Assembly (NCBI RefSeq): GCF_003362725.1
Contig: NZ_QKTV01000007.1
Location: 124,001-188,000 of the forward strand
Direction: 5' to 3'
Origin: Winogradskyella aurantiaca
GTDB taxonomy: Bacteria; Bacteroidota; Bacteroidia; Flavobacteriales; Flavobacteriaceae
DNA length: 64,000 bases
Translations under genes and position numbers: made by a program
Notes under the pieces: model-generated
Told to the model about the DNA's origin: nothing
The model's input: the letters and a program-made list of their open reading frames with translations, nothing else
Databases searched by the model: none
In this document: one piece after another, positions 52,104-62,400 of the stretch
Position numbering within the stretch: position 1 is the first letter of the stretch
Layout of the letters: each line of letters opens with the position of its first letter

Positions 52104-53831
52104 TTGGAGCACTTTATAGTATCAGCTAGAAAATACAGACCTCAAACTTTTAAAGATGTTGTTGGACAACAGGCAATAACCAACACACTCATTAATGCTA
52201 TTGATAACAATCATCTAGCGCAAGCTCTGCTATTTACCGGGCCTAGAGGCGTTGGTAAAACTACCTGCGCAAGGATTTTGGCCAAAATGATTAATAGTGA
52301 TGATTCAACAGCACCGGATGAAGATTTTGCGTTTAATATTTTTGAATTGGATGCTGCTTCAAACAATTCGGTCGATGATATCAGGAATCTGACAGATCAG
52401 GTGCGCATTCCTCCTCAGGTTGGAAAGTTTAAAGTCTATATTATTGATGAGGTACACATGCTCTCAACAGCAGCTTTTAATGCTTTTTTAAAGACTTTAG
52501 AAGAGCCGCCAAAACATTGTATTTTTATTCTTGCCACTACAGAGAAACACAAAATTATTCCAACGATTTTATCGCGTTGTCAGATATTTGATTTTAAACG
52601 AATTACTGTTAAAGATGCTAAGGAGTATTTAAAATATATAGCCGAAAATCAAGGTGTAAAAGCAGAAGATGATGCTTTACACATCATAGCCCAAAAGGCT
52701 GATGGTGCCATGCGAGATGCCTTATCTATATTTGACAGAGTCGTGAGTTTCTCAGGTAGTCAATTGACCAGACAAGCCGTTACAGAGAATTTGAACGTAT
52801 TGGATTATGAAACCTTTTTTAAGAGTACAGACCTAATTATAGATCGTAATATTCCCGAATTATTAATTCAATTCAATGATGTTCTGTCCAAAGGATTTGA
52901 TGGGCATCACTACATTACTGGGCTGACCGCTCACTTCAGAGACCTTCTGGTATGTAAAGACAGTTCCACCATACCACTACTGGAGGTTGGAGAAGACACT
53001 AAAGCAACCTACCAAATACAAGCTCAAAAAATTAGTATACCTCTGTTGCTGGAATATATTAGATTATCTAATGAGTGTGATCTTAATTATAAGTCTACTA
53101 AAAACCAAAGACTTCTAGTTGAATTAGCTTTAATGCAATTAGCCTCCATTGACGTCAATGGAGAAAAAAAAAATGACCAACGGTATATAATCCCACCCCA
53201 GTTTGTCAATCAAACACCAAAGACGATTGAATCTGAGTCAATTGATGAAAGTCCACCAATTGTGGCTACAAACGAGTTGGTTTCTACAAATAGCATTCAA
53301 GCACCAGTTAAGGACACTGTTGTTCATGAGGTTGATGAGCCAGCACCAGTAGTAAACATTAAAAAGCCAGCAGCTGCAGTTTCTGGTTTATCTCTAAAAA
53401 GTATTAGAAAAAAGAAGCAACATCAAATTAAACAGATGGATGTTGTTATTGATGAAGATAGCCTTCCAAAAAAGCCAGTTTCACAAGAAGCTTTAGTTAA
53501 AGAATGGAATAATTATTCCAATAAATTACAAGATAAGGGTGAGCGTATTCTGGCTTCTATTATGGGTATGGAGACACCAGTGCTCGATGAATCAAATATT
53601 AAGCTAACCTATTCCAACAGCACCAATAAAATTGAATTAGAGAAGGCACAATATTCTTTATTAGGTTATCTACGAAAGGCCCTTGAAAACTATGACCTAA
53701 ACCTGGATATTTCGGTAAATGAAGAAGTTGCAACTAAGTACGCCTTTACCCCCCAAGAGAAATATGAAAAATTAAAAGAAAAAAACCCTAATATTGAACT
53801 ATTAAAAAAAACATTTGGATTGGATGTATAA
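52104..53831 (+). CDS. dnaX: DNA polymerase III subunit gamma/tau
   Basis: 575 residues from a TTG start that yields the typical MEHFIVSARKYRPQTFKDVVGQQ. It is the clamp-loader ATPase. Walker A is FTGPRGVGKTT, Walker B IIDEVHML, and sensor motifs ATTEKHKIIPTILSRC and GAMRDALSIFDR. Between Walker A and LDAASNNSVDDIR, where many DnaX proteins hold four zinc cysteines, there is only a short run (KMINSDDSTAPDEDFAFNIF) without cysteines. The C-terminal ~200 residues are the tau part. Its end overlaps the next gene by 8 bases. Confidence 0.96.
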   Translation: MEHFIVSARKYRPQTFKDVVGQQAITNTLINAIDNNHLAQALLFTGPRGVGKTTCARILAKMINSDDSTAPDEDFAFNIFELDAASNNSVDDIRNLTDQVRIPPQVGKFKVYIIDEVHMLSTAAFNAFLKTLEEPPKHCIFILATTEKHKIIPTILSRCQIFDFKRITVKDAKEYLKYIAENQGVKAEDDALHIIAQKADGAMRDALSIFDRVVSFSGSQLTRQAVTENLNVLDYETFFKSTDLIIDRNIPELLIQFNDVLSKGFDGHHYITGLTAHFRDLLVCKDSSTIPLLEVGEDTKATYQIQAQKISIPLLLEYIRLSNECDLNYKSTKNQRLLVELALMQLASIDVNGEKKNDQRYIIPPQFVNQTPKTIESESIDESPPIVATNELVSTNSIQAPVKDTVVHEVDEPAPVVNIKKPAAAVSGLSLKSIRKKKQHQIKQMDVVIDEDSLPKKPVSQEALVKEWNNYSNKLQDKGERILASIMGMETPVLDESNIKLTYSNSTNKIELEKAQYSLLGYLRKALENYDLNLDISVNEEVATKYAFTPQEKYEKLKEKNPNIELLKKTFGLDV

Positions 53832-54408
53832 ATTTTGGGTTTCAATAAGGTTATTTCTCCTGCCAATTACAATTATGATGGTAATTAGCAGTTGCGATGG
53901 ACGTAAATCCAGTCAACAAGCGCTGAAAGAAGCCATTGTAGAATTTCAACAAGAAGTTCCCATTGAGGTTGATGAATACTTCCCAAGTGAATATTTTGAG
54001 AGTTATAATGATACAATTTTAGATAATGGTTATCGCATACTTATAAAGACAGTTCCAGATTTGGAAAATGATGTTACCCTTACTAAAATCAAGGATACTG
54101 TTAACTTTCAAAAGCATTACAGAAATTTTAAGATTGAGATCAAACTCGAAACGGACACAGGTGAGTTTATAAAAGAGCATTTTACTAAAGAGCGTATTAA
54201 TTATTTGGTACGGGAATCTCATACAAATTATAGGTTGTTTTCAAATGAGATGGTCTTGAAGGCTTTGAATGTCAACTACTTAGAATCCACATCTGAAGCA
54301 GTGATTTTTGATTTACTTTATCACCTTCCCGAAACAGATAAAACTTCTGAATTGCGACTAAGCTTATCACGAAAAGCGATAATCATTACAGAGTCTAATA
54401 ACCTTTAA
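53824..54408 (+). CDS. Lipoprotein of unknown function
   Basis: 194 residues from the ATG at 53824, inside the last codons of dnaX. A lipobox is at VISSC (Cys near 24), after a hydrophobic start (FLLPITIMMVISSC). The mature region holds VDEYFPSEYFESYNDTILDN and VNFQKHYRNFKIEIKLETD, alternating strands and helices. I do not recognise the family. It is co-transcribed with dnaX upstream and miaE downstream (3 bases apart). Confidence 0.72.
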   Translation: MYKFWVSIRLFLLPITIMMVISSCDGRKSSQQALKEAIVEFQQEVPIEVDEYFPSEYFESYNDTILDNGYRILIKTVPDLENDVTLTKIKDTVNFQKHYRNFKIEIKLETDTGEFIKEHFTKERINYLVRESHTNYRLFSNEMVLKALNVNYLESTSEAVIFDLLYHLPETDKTSELRLSLSRKAIIITESNNL

Positions 54409-54410
54409 TC

Positions 54411-54992
54411 ATGTTAGGATTAAAACTTCCAACAGACCCACGATGGGTCAATATCGTTGAAAAAAACATAGAAGACATACTAACTGACCATGCATTTTGT
54501 GAACAAAAAGCCGCCAGTACTGCTATTTCCTTAATTGTTAGCTTTCCTGAATATACAGAGCTGGTAGACGAAATGAATGATTTGGTTCAAGAAGAAATGA
54601 GTCACTTTAAAATGGTGCATGACTTAATCAAAGAGCGTGGTTGGGTTTTAGGTAGAGACAGAAAAGACGACTATGTTATAGATCTTCTTAAGTTCTTTCC
54701 TAAAGGAGGAAGCAGGACAACCCAATTAGTTCACCGATTACTTTACGCAGCTTTAATAGAGGCACGTAGTTGTGAACGGTTTAGACTGTTATCGGAGAAC
54801 CTTGAAGACAAAAAATTGGCCAAATTCTACAGAAAATTGATGATTAGTGAAGCAGGGCACTATACCATGTTTTTGAGATTTGCTAGAAAATATGGAAATG
54901 AAGAAGAGGTCAACACCAAGTGGCAGGCTCTTTTAAACTATGAGGCTGAGATAATGCAAAAATTAAGCCGTAAACAAACTGTTCACGGCTAA
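54411..54992 (+). CDS. miaE: tRNA-(ms2io6A37)-hydroxylase MiaE-like di-iron protein
   Basis: 193 residues. The ferritin-like four-helix bundle shows the iron ligands: EQKAAS, then EEMSHF, EARSCERF and SEAGHYTMF. It matches MiaE, which hydroxylates the isopentenyl group on A37 of some tRNAs. It would use the miaA/miaB products made elsewhere. Substrate specificity is assumed from the family. Confidence 0.88.
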   Translation: MLGLKLPTDPRWVNIVEKNIEDILTDHAFCEQKAASTAISLIVSFPEYTELVDEMNDLVQEEMSHFKMVHDLIKERGWVLGRDRKDDYVIDLLKFFPKGGSRTTQLVHRLLYAALIEARSCERFRLLSENLEDKKLAKFYRKLMISEAGHYTMFLRFARKYGNEEEVNTKWQALLNYEAEIMQKLSRKQTVHG

Positions 54993-55020
54993 TTCAAAGG
55001 TTTCTATATCTACGTTAAAC

Positions 55021-55551
55021 CTAGAGTTTCAGGCCAATTCCGAGTTGAAAACTGCGGTTATAAGCCTCATTATCCATAATCTCTGATTTTAAAATATTTG
55101 TAATGCCATGGTTGTATCTGGCATCTAAAAATATCATGTCAGTTAACATAACTTCTACACTTCCTAGAGCAGAGATCATATACCGTGTAAAGGCATCCTG
55201 ATTAGTCCAGGTTACAAAAGAGAACTCAGGACCTGCACCAATTTTGATGATTTCACCAATTTGATACCTTAATTGGACTGGTAGTTGAATAAACCCAAGT
55301 CTATAAGGTTTATCTTTGGCTCCTTCTGCCGAAAATTGGGCTTCTGTCATGATTGAGAAACTGTCTGATACGCGCCAATCGACAAAACCACCAAAAAAAG
55401 CACCAACTCTTCCATCATTCTCAAAGTTGACCGCATTGTCAAAACTAAGACTGGAAAAAACCGCTCCGCCACGCACACCATACATTGTTTCCTGAGCTTG
55501 TGTTATTAAAAACACAAGGCCAATAACCATAAATAGTACTATTTTTTTCAT
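55021..55551 (-). CDS. Outer-membrane beta-barrel (porin-like) protein
   Basis: 176 residues with a signal peptide ending at LITQAQ. Strands alternate through MYGVRGGAVFSSLSFDNAVN, SFSIMTEAQFSAEGAKDKP, FIQLPVQLRYQIGEIIKIGAG and a C-terminal FQLGIGLKL, the pattern of an eight-strand outer-membrane barrel (the PorT-like/OmpW-like group in Bacteroidota). Convergent with miaE, 28 bases from its stop. Function unknown. Confidence 0.82.
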   Translation of the reverse strand: MKKIVLFMVIGLVFLITQAQETMYGVRGGAVFSSLSFDNAVNFENDGRVGAFFGGFVDWRVSDSFSIMTEAQFSAEGAKDKPYRLGFIQLPVQLRYQIGEIIKIGAGPEFSFVTWTNQDAFTRYMISALGSVEVMLTDMIFLDARYNHGITNILKSEIMDNEAYNRSFQLGIGLKL

Positions 55552-55648
55552 AATTCATTGATTTGAGTACTCGAATATATGTTTTCTAGAATATTACCTG
55601 CCAAATAATAGATTTGGGTAAGATTTTTTAGGATAAACGGCATAAAAC

Positions 55649-56554
55649 CTAGAGTTTATTACTATCAACCTTGTTAAAGAATATACTTTTAATGATGCCG
55701 TCTGATAAGCCAATTTTGGGAACAAAGATATGCTTTGCCCCACTCCATTTCATGGCAGATAAATAAATTCTGGTTGCCGGAATAATCACATCGGCCCGAT
55801 CCTGGTTTAAATTAAGCTTTGTAATTCGCTCTTCATAAGTATATTCCTGAAGTTGCTGGTAATAGCTTATCAAATAAAAATAAGTTAATGGTTTACCGAG
55901 ATCCTTACCAGAAATTTTAAAGATCTTATTAATGTTTCCTCCAGACCCTATAAGCTCAATTTTGTCATACTGCTCAGTATGTTCTTGAATCCATTGATGA
56001 AGAGAATTCCAAATATCGTCACTCACCATATTATTCAATAAACGAACTGTTCCGATTTTAAAGGATCTGGATACTATTTTATTAGCATTATGTATCACAG
56101 TAAATTCTGTACTCCCACCTCCAACATCAACATATAGATAAGATTTATTTGGATCAATAAAAGTGTGGAGATCCGTTTCAGCAATAATAGTAGCTTCGAC
56201 ATCACCATCAATAATATCAATACTCAAGCCTGCCTTTTCTTTTACTTCCAAAACTAGCTCAGATCCATTAGCGGCCTCTCGCATAGCCGAAGTGGCACAC
56301 GCCTTGTATTGTTCAACGCCATGAGCAGACATTAACAACTTAAATGCTGTCATGGTATCTATCATACGTTTTTTATTATAATTTGAAATAGTGCCTGTAG
56401 TAAATACATCAGCACCTAGTCTGATTGGCACTCTAACTAATGCGTTTTTTTTAAAAATAACATCCTGACCGTGTTCTTCAATAATGTTACTTACTAACAA
56501 TCTAACTGCGTTAGAACCTATATCAATTGCTGCAAATTTTCGAATGTTTAACAT
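55649..56554 (-). CDS. ppx: Exopolyphosphatase (Ppx/GppA family)
   Basis: 301 residues. FAAIDIGSNAVRLLV and YLYVDVGGGSTEFTV are the two phosphate-binding loops of the actin-like fold. The full-length E. coli enzyme has an extra C-terminal HD-like region; this short form of two domains is usual in Bacteroidota, so the gene is not truncated. It hydrolyses polyphosphate or pppGpp. Its ATG overlaps the ppk1 stop by 1 base, so the two enzymes are made together. Confidence 0.92.
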   Translation of the reverse strand: MLNIRKFAAIDIGSNAVRLLVSNIIEEHGQDVIFKKNALVRVPIRLGADVFTTGTISNYNKKRMIDTMTAFKLLMSAHGVEQYKACATSAMREAANGSELVLEVKEKAGLSIDIIDGDVEATIIAETDLHTFIDPNKSYLYVDVGGGSTEFTVIHNANKIVSRSFKIGTVRLLNNMVSDDIWNSLHQWIQEHTEQYDKIELIGSGGNINKIFKISGKDLGKPLTYFYLISYYQQLQEYTYEERITKLNLNQDRADVIIPATRIYLSAMKWSGAKHIFVPKIGLSDGIIKSIFFNKVDSNKL

Positions 56555-58614
56555 TAATCTGATGAATTCAATTGTTGAAGATAATAGTTGTACATTGCAA
56601 ATTGAGATCGTGATGCTTTTTGATCATTAGTTTTATATAAATTCTCAGTTTGAGAATTGACAAATCTCGCCTTAGTATTGTCATTCCAACTAATCTCAAA
56701 TATATCCTGCAACTCTCTTTTAATGTCTTCATCATAAATGGGGCAGGTAACCTCTACTCTATTATCTATGTTTCTAGTCATCCAATCTGCACTAGAAATA
56801 AATACCTTGGGATTATTATTATTTCCAAAAATAAATAAACGGGTATGCTCTAAAAACTTATCGACAATACTTATTACCTCGATATTTTCGCTCATACCCT
56901 GAATTCCCGGTATCAAACAACATATACCACGTACAATCATCTGTATTTTAACACCTGCCCTACTTGCCTCATAGAGTTTATCAACCATAGCATAATTGCT
57001 AATACTATTCATTTTAATTTTTAAAAATGCTGGTAATCCTGCCTTGGCATTCTCTATTTCCTGATCAATTAACTTATAGATCTTACTACGAGTGTAATGA
57101 GGAGATACTATCAAATGTTTATACCTATTGATAACATAATTAACATTAAAAAAGTTAAAAACCTTATCGACATCCTTTAGAATCTTTTGATTTGAAGTCA
57201 GTAACGTAAAATCAGTATATATTTTTGCTGTAGACTCATTAAAATTTCCCGTGCTCACAAAACCATAACGCACCATTTTACCTTGTTCCTCTCGTTCTAC
57301 AAGGCACATTTTACAATGTACCTTTAAACCGGGAACTCCAAACAGCATTTCAACACCTTCATCTTGCATTTGCTGAGCATACTTAATATTTGCCTCCTCA
57401 TCAAATCTAGCTTGCAATTCTATTGATACAGTTACTCGTTTACCATTTTTCGCTGCATTAATCAAGGAACTTGCTACATGTGAAATCTCCGCTAAACGAT
57501 AGATTGTAATTTTTATAGTTTTAATCGAAGGATCAATAGCCGCTTCACGCAAGAACTTAACAACATAAGCAAAGGTTTGATAAGGGGTATGCACTAAAAA
57601 GTCCTTTTCACCAATGGCCTCAAAAATACTGCTCTTCAAACTCAACCCTTTAACTTCTAATGGGGTTATCTTATTGTATAACAAATCGGTTCGACCAAGA
57701 CTGGGAAACTTCATATAATCTCTCCTATTATGGTACCGCCCACCAGGAATCACACTATCTGTAGAATCAATCCCCATTTTATCCATCAAGTAGCTCAAGG
57801 TATCTTCAGCTATGGTTTTATCATAGACAAAACGCACTGGTTCACCAATTTGACGATCCTTAACACTATCCGATATTTTACTGAGAAAACTTTTACTCAA
57901 GTCACTGTCAAAATCAAGCTCTCCATCTCTAGTGATCTTGATCATATGAGCCGTTATATTGGTGAAATCGAAAATATTGAAAATGTCTTTCAGACAATAG
58001 CGAAGTAGATCATCAATCATTATAATGTAGTTCTTTTCACCTTCACTCGGCAGAACAACAAACCGGTTCATTGATTTTGAAATCTCTATTAATGCAAATT
58101 GCTTTAATCCAGTACTTAGATTCATCTTAACGGCAAGATAAGCTGCACTATCTTTTAATAAGGGAAGGTCTACTTCATCACTCAAAACTATAGTTACCAA
58201 GGCCGGACTGACCTCACTATAAAAATAATCTCTAATAAATTTTTTCTGTCCCTCACTGATTTGATGTTCTTTAAGTACAAAAATGTTTTCAGATTCCAAT
58301 TCTGCCTCAATTTGTCCAAGAATCTTTAAACTCTCACTTTGTTGCTTAATTACAATTTCTGTAATAGCTTCAAGTAACTCATTAGCTCTAATACCACCAA
58401 GCTGACTTCTTCCCCCTTTTCCGGCCTGGATAATGCGTTTTATTGTTGCATAACGTACCTTGAAAAATTCATCAAGGTTATTTGAGAAAATACCCAGAAA
58501 TCGCAATCTCTCGATCAAAGGCACGGAATCGTCAGCTGCCTCTTGCAGAACACGAGCATTGAATTGCAACCAACTCAACTCCCTATTCACATAGGTGTTT
58601 TTATCTTTTGTCAT
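56554..58614 (-). CDS. ppk1: Polyphosphate kinase 1
   Basis: 686 residues, normal size. It makes polyphosphate from ATP. The start NRELSWLQFNARVLQEAAD and FFKVRYATIKR mark the N-terminal domain, and the catalytic histidine lies in GLKVHCKMCLV (His433). GFVSTGNFNESTAKIYTDFTLLT and HTRLFIFGNN are conserved active-site blocks. It is preceded by sixA (start overlaps sixA's stop by 14 bases) and followed by ppx, so it is the middle gene of an operon. Confidence 0.96.
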   Translation of the reverse strand: MTKDKNTYVNRELSWLQFNARVLQEAADDSVPLIERLRFLGIFSNNLDEFFKVRYATIKRIIQAGKGGRSQLGGIRANELLEAITEIVIKQQSESLKILGQIEAELESENIFVLKEHQISEGQKKFIRDYFYSEVSPALVTIVLSDEVDLPLLKDSAAYLAVKMNLSTGLKQFALIEISKSMNRFVVLPSEGEKNYIIMIDDLLRYCLKDIFNIFDFTNITAHMIKITRDGELDFDSDLSKSFLSKISDSVKDRQIGEPVRFVYDKTIAEDTLSYLMDKMGIDSTDSVIPGGRYHNRRDYMKFPSLGRTDLLYNKITPLEVKGLSLKSSIFEAIGEKDFLVHTPYQTFAYVVKFLREAAIDPSIKTIKITIYRLAEISHVASSLINAAKNGKRVTVSIELQARFDEEANIKYAQQMQDEGVEMLFGVPGLKVHCKMCLVEREEQGKMVRYGFVSTGNFNESTAKIYTDFTLLTSNQKILKDVDKVFNFFNVNYVINRYKHLIVSPHYTRSKIYKLIDQEIENAKAGLPAFLKIKMNSISNYAMVDKLYEASRAGVKIQMIVRGICCLIPGIQGMSENIEVISIVDKFLEHTRLFIFGNNNNPKVFISSADWMTRNIDNRVEVTCPIYDEDIKRELQDIFEISWNDNTKARFVNSQTENLYKTNDQKASRSQFAMYNYYLQQLNSSD

Positions 58615-59098
58615 TCTTTAAATCTCTTGGGAAAATAGTCAATATTGTTTCACCTTTTCGCAGATTACTCCATTTAGATATGTCAAATTTAATATGAACC
58701 AATCCTGCTGTAGGCAAGTTTTTTATATAAGCACTCCCAAAGATATTTGAAATTGAAGTAAAGGCATGGTTATGTCCAAAAATTATCACCTTTTCATGAT
58801 TATTTGATAACGATTTAACAAAATTCACCACATTTCCTCCTGAAAAATCATATAACTCATCCACTATTTTAATCTTGGAATCACCTGTTATTCCTTGATT
58901 TACAAATATTTCAGCAGTTTGTCGAGTGCGCTTAGCAGGACTACAAGCAATTAAATCTGGCTGATAATTAGTGGACTTAAAAGATTCTGAAACAAGATGA
59001 ATATCCTTGTAACCTCTTGATTTAATGGGCCTATCAATATCGGGAACATCAAATTCCCAGGAGGATTTAGCGTGTCTAATTAAAATAAGTTCTCTCAT
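58601..59098 (-). CDS. sixA: SixA-like phosphohistidine phosphatase
   Basis: 165 residues of the histidine phosphatase superfamily. MRELILIRHAKSSW carries the RHG-type motif with catalytic His9 (RHA here), SPAKRTRQTAEIF is the second arginine motif, and IIFGHNHAF has the second histidine. SixA removes phosphate from phosphohistidine, as in phosphorelays. It shares a transcript with ppk1, whose start lies inside this gene's end. A link between the two is suggested by position only. Confidence 0.9.
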   Translation of the reverse strand: MRELILIRHAKSSWEFDVPDIDRPIKSRGYKDIHLVSESFKSTNYQPDLIACSPAKRTRQTAEIFVNQGITGDSKIKIVDELYDFSGGNVVNFVKSLSNNHEKVIIFGHNHAFTSISNIFGSAYIKNLPTAGLVHIKFDISKWSNLRKGETILTIFPRDLKNDKR

Positions 59099-59414
59099 GA
59101 ATCATCGATAAAAAGCAAATTAATTCGATAAAATGTTGCATATGTCCGTTTTAACGATTATTTTCGCCCATGAACATTAAAATTTGCCCACAGAACACTT
59201 ATAAACGTGATTTGTTGGTAAAGTTATGGAAATGACCCCAAGTCTAAAATATATTAATCAATCCTTTGACGGCTTAATACATGAGCCAACCTCCCTCCTG
59301 TTTTTTAGTATGATTGAATCTTGTATTCAATTGAATTTTAACATTTTTACACAAAGCACAACATAGTATAAGAGGAAAATCCTTCGATCTACTTTGTTTT
59401 AAATTATTGGTTCT
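59099..59414. other. Intergenic region between sixA and the giant surface-protein gene
   Basis: A 316-base gap between divergent genes. It holds an inverted repeat at 59313-59331 (ATTGAAT / ATTCAAT, 5-base loop) that overlaps a 12-base palindrome (ATTCAATTGAAT, 59325-59336), and nothing else I can name. No perfect TAnnTTTG box is visible; the weak TACTTTG at ~59389 is one base short. Confidence 0.5.
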
Positions 59415-62400
59415 ATGAAAGACATTTCAAATACTAGAACACAAAAATTAGGGCTAGCAATATTATTAAGCTTGTTCTTTTCTTTTGCTTGGGCACAGTC
59501 CCCAGATGAGCTGGTTGAATGCGACCTTGGTGCGTATTACCAAACGGTTAAATTAAAAAGTAATAGACCTGGTGAAGGATCCAGAAATGATTTCATTCTT
59601 TATAGAATAAATCCAATATCAGGGCAGTTTACTTTCATAGCCAATCTGTCAGTATCGGACGGACCAGATGATATTGCAGTTCCAAGATCTGTTAATGTTA
59701 ATTCACTCGGAGTCAACCCTATCGATAGACAATTCTACTTTATAAATGCCAAATCCCCTTATCAGCTATATAAAATGACTGCTACTGGGAAGGTTTCATA
59801 TTTAGGAAATATTACTGGTGATATCAGTGGTAATAATCAGGCAGGTGTATTTAATTACGATGGACGCTACTATGTTTCAGGTGGGTCCAAGAAAATCTTT
59901 GAGATTGACATTAATAATCTTACATCTACACGTTTGATGAACGTTAACTTCGTAGCCTCTGATTTAGCAATAAATCCAAATAATGGGAGGCTTTACGGAT
60001 GGGATCAAAATAGAAGACAACTAAATATTGCTGATACTGCTAATCAAACTACGACAACAGTTGGCCCGGCAGCAAATACTAGTGACTTCAGTATTTTTGG
60101 TGCTCTGTATTTTCTACCCACCGGACAACTCATTGGTTATGGTGATAATACTACCATAGGACCTCAAGGTAATTCTCAAGAGTCTTTAGTTGATATTAAT
60201 TTAGACACTGGTGGGGTTACACCAATTACTACAAGTTTAAGTGTTTCTACTAATGATGGTGCATCCTGCCCCTTCACCATTGCATTGGATAAAGCAGGCC
60301 CTTCAGAAATTTCACTGAACAGCACAATTACTTATACTTTTACTGTATATAACAGGACAGGACGTCTCATCAACGACGTTGTTTTTCAAGATATTCTTCC
60401 CTCTGGTTTAGTTTTTTCATCGGAGCCATACGACATAACCAATAATATTGTTATTACAGGATCTACAGATCAACAGAATGCTGCGAACTTGAATATTGAT
60501 AATATAGCTCTTGGCTCTGCAAGTTTTAAAATTGATGTTTTTATTGGTTGCGACTATTCAGAAACAACACTGTCAAATCAAGCATTAATTGGGTTAACTA
60601 ATTTGGATGATGCCGTTTCTTCCAACGATCCAAATACAGCTCAAATAAACGACCCAACAAATACAGACATTAATCAACCTACTATCGATGTACCAGCCGA
60701 GATAACTATTGAAGGTTGTGATACTTCAGATATCACATCTGATGTAGCAGTTTTTGATTTCTCGGAAATAGCGTCTAGGGATATCAAAAATGTATTCGAT
60801 TCAAATCCTGATTACAACTATGCTCCTGATGATATTGTTAGTATCACATATGTCGATTTTGAATCATCAACAGATGCTTGTGGCACTGAAGTTTTAAGAA
60901 CATTCACATTGACAGATAACTGCGGAAATCAAGTGTCTGCAAGACAGACTATCAAAGTTGTTGATACAATAGCACCTGTTATTGATGATGGTTTTGTTCC
61001 CATTATTACTGTTGAATGTGATCAAGATATTACTCTAAGTTATACAGCAACTGATAACTGCGACGGCGAAGTACTAGGACAATTTGAGGACACCATAGTT
61101 CCTGGAACTTGTCCTAACGATTATGTGATTAGCAGATCCTGGAGTTTCACTGATTCGTGTGGTAATGCTTCCAGATATGAACAAACAATTGTAGTAAAGG
61201 ATGAAACGGCACCTGAATTTGTTTTATCAGATACAGACTGTGGAGTCAATTTAACTAATAAGGACTTTGAGGACAATACATTTAATAATTCTTCTCTACT
61301 TATTCTTCAAGAACAAGTACCTGGGTGGTCTAACGCGTCAAATAAGTTTATAAGAGTCGTAAGGACAAATGCAGACATTCAGGCGCAAAGTGGTACTTAT
61401 TGTATTGGGTTAAACACTACCATTGCTAGTGATATTTATCAAGTTATTGAAACCGAACCTGGTTCGAATATTACAATTGATTTCTTTCATAGAAAAGGAC
61501 CTAATACAACTGCTCAAGAAAATAAATTAGAGGTTTTTATAGGTAAGGACTTGAACAATTTAACTAGTTTGGGAGAATTTACGCCTTCTGAACTCGATTC
61601 ATGGACTAAGAACTCTGTGAACTATGCTGTTCCAGCCGACCAGACATCGTCAGTTTTAATGTTTAAATCTCTATCGAGTAGAAATTCTTCTAGTGGAAAT
61701 TATCTAGATAACATAAGTATATCATCTGATTCAGATTCAACCTGTCTGCCTCAAGATATCGTAGTTGAATGTAATGAAGTACCTGAAGCACCACTTCTTC
61801 AAGCTACCGATAATTGTAGTGATGTAGTTATTGACTACGAAGAAACAACTATTGAAGGAGATTGTCCAAATAACTACACAATTGTTAGAACATGGACTGC
61901 AACCGATGCTTGTGGAAACACAGCTAGTCATACACAAAATGTAACAGTACAAGACACAAAAGCACCAGTCGTAGACGGTGAGATACCAAATATAATCACC
62001 TTAGAATGTGATGAAACAGTTGAATTATACTATACAGCCATAGATAACTGTGACGGTGAAATTCAAGGGGAATTTGAAGATACTATTGTACCTGGTGAAT
62101 GTGAAAATGACTATGTTATAAGCAGAACCTGGAGTTTTACTGATTCTTGTGGTAATGCTTCCAGATATGAGCAAACCATAGTAATTAAAGATGAGGAGGC
62201 ACCTGAGTTTATTGGTGATCTTCCACAAGATATAACAGTAGAATGTGATAATATACCTGATCCTTCAGTAATTGAAGCAATTGATAATTGCGGTGATGCA
62301 ACTGTCACCCTCGTTGAATCAAAAGTAGATGGTGATTGCCCTAATAACTATACACTTGTTCGCCGATGGACGGCAACGGATGCTTGTGGTAACACCAATA

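Noticed and set aside
55649-56554. ppx as a truncated gene
   Set aside because: At 301 residues it lacks the C-terminal HD-like part of E. coli PPX, but short two-domain forms are normal in Bacteroidota and both phosphate-binding loops are intact.
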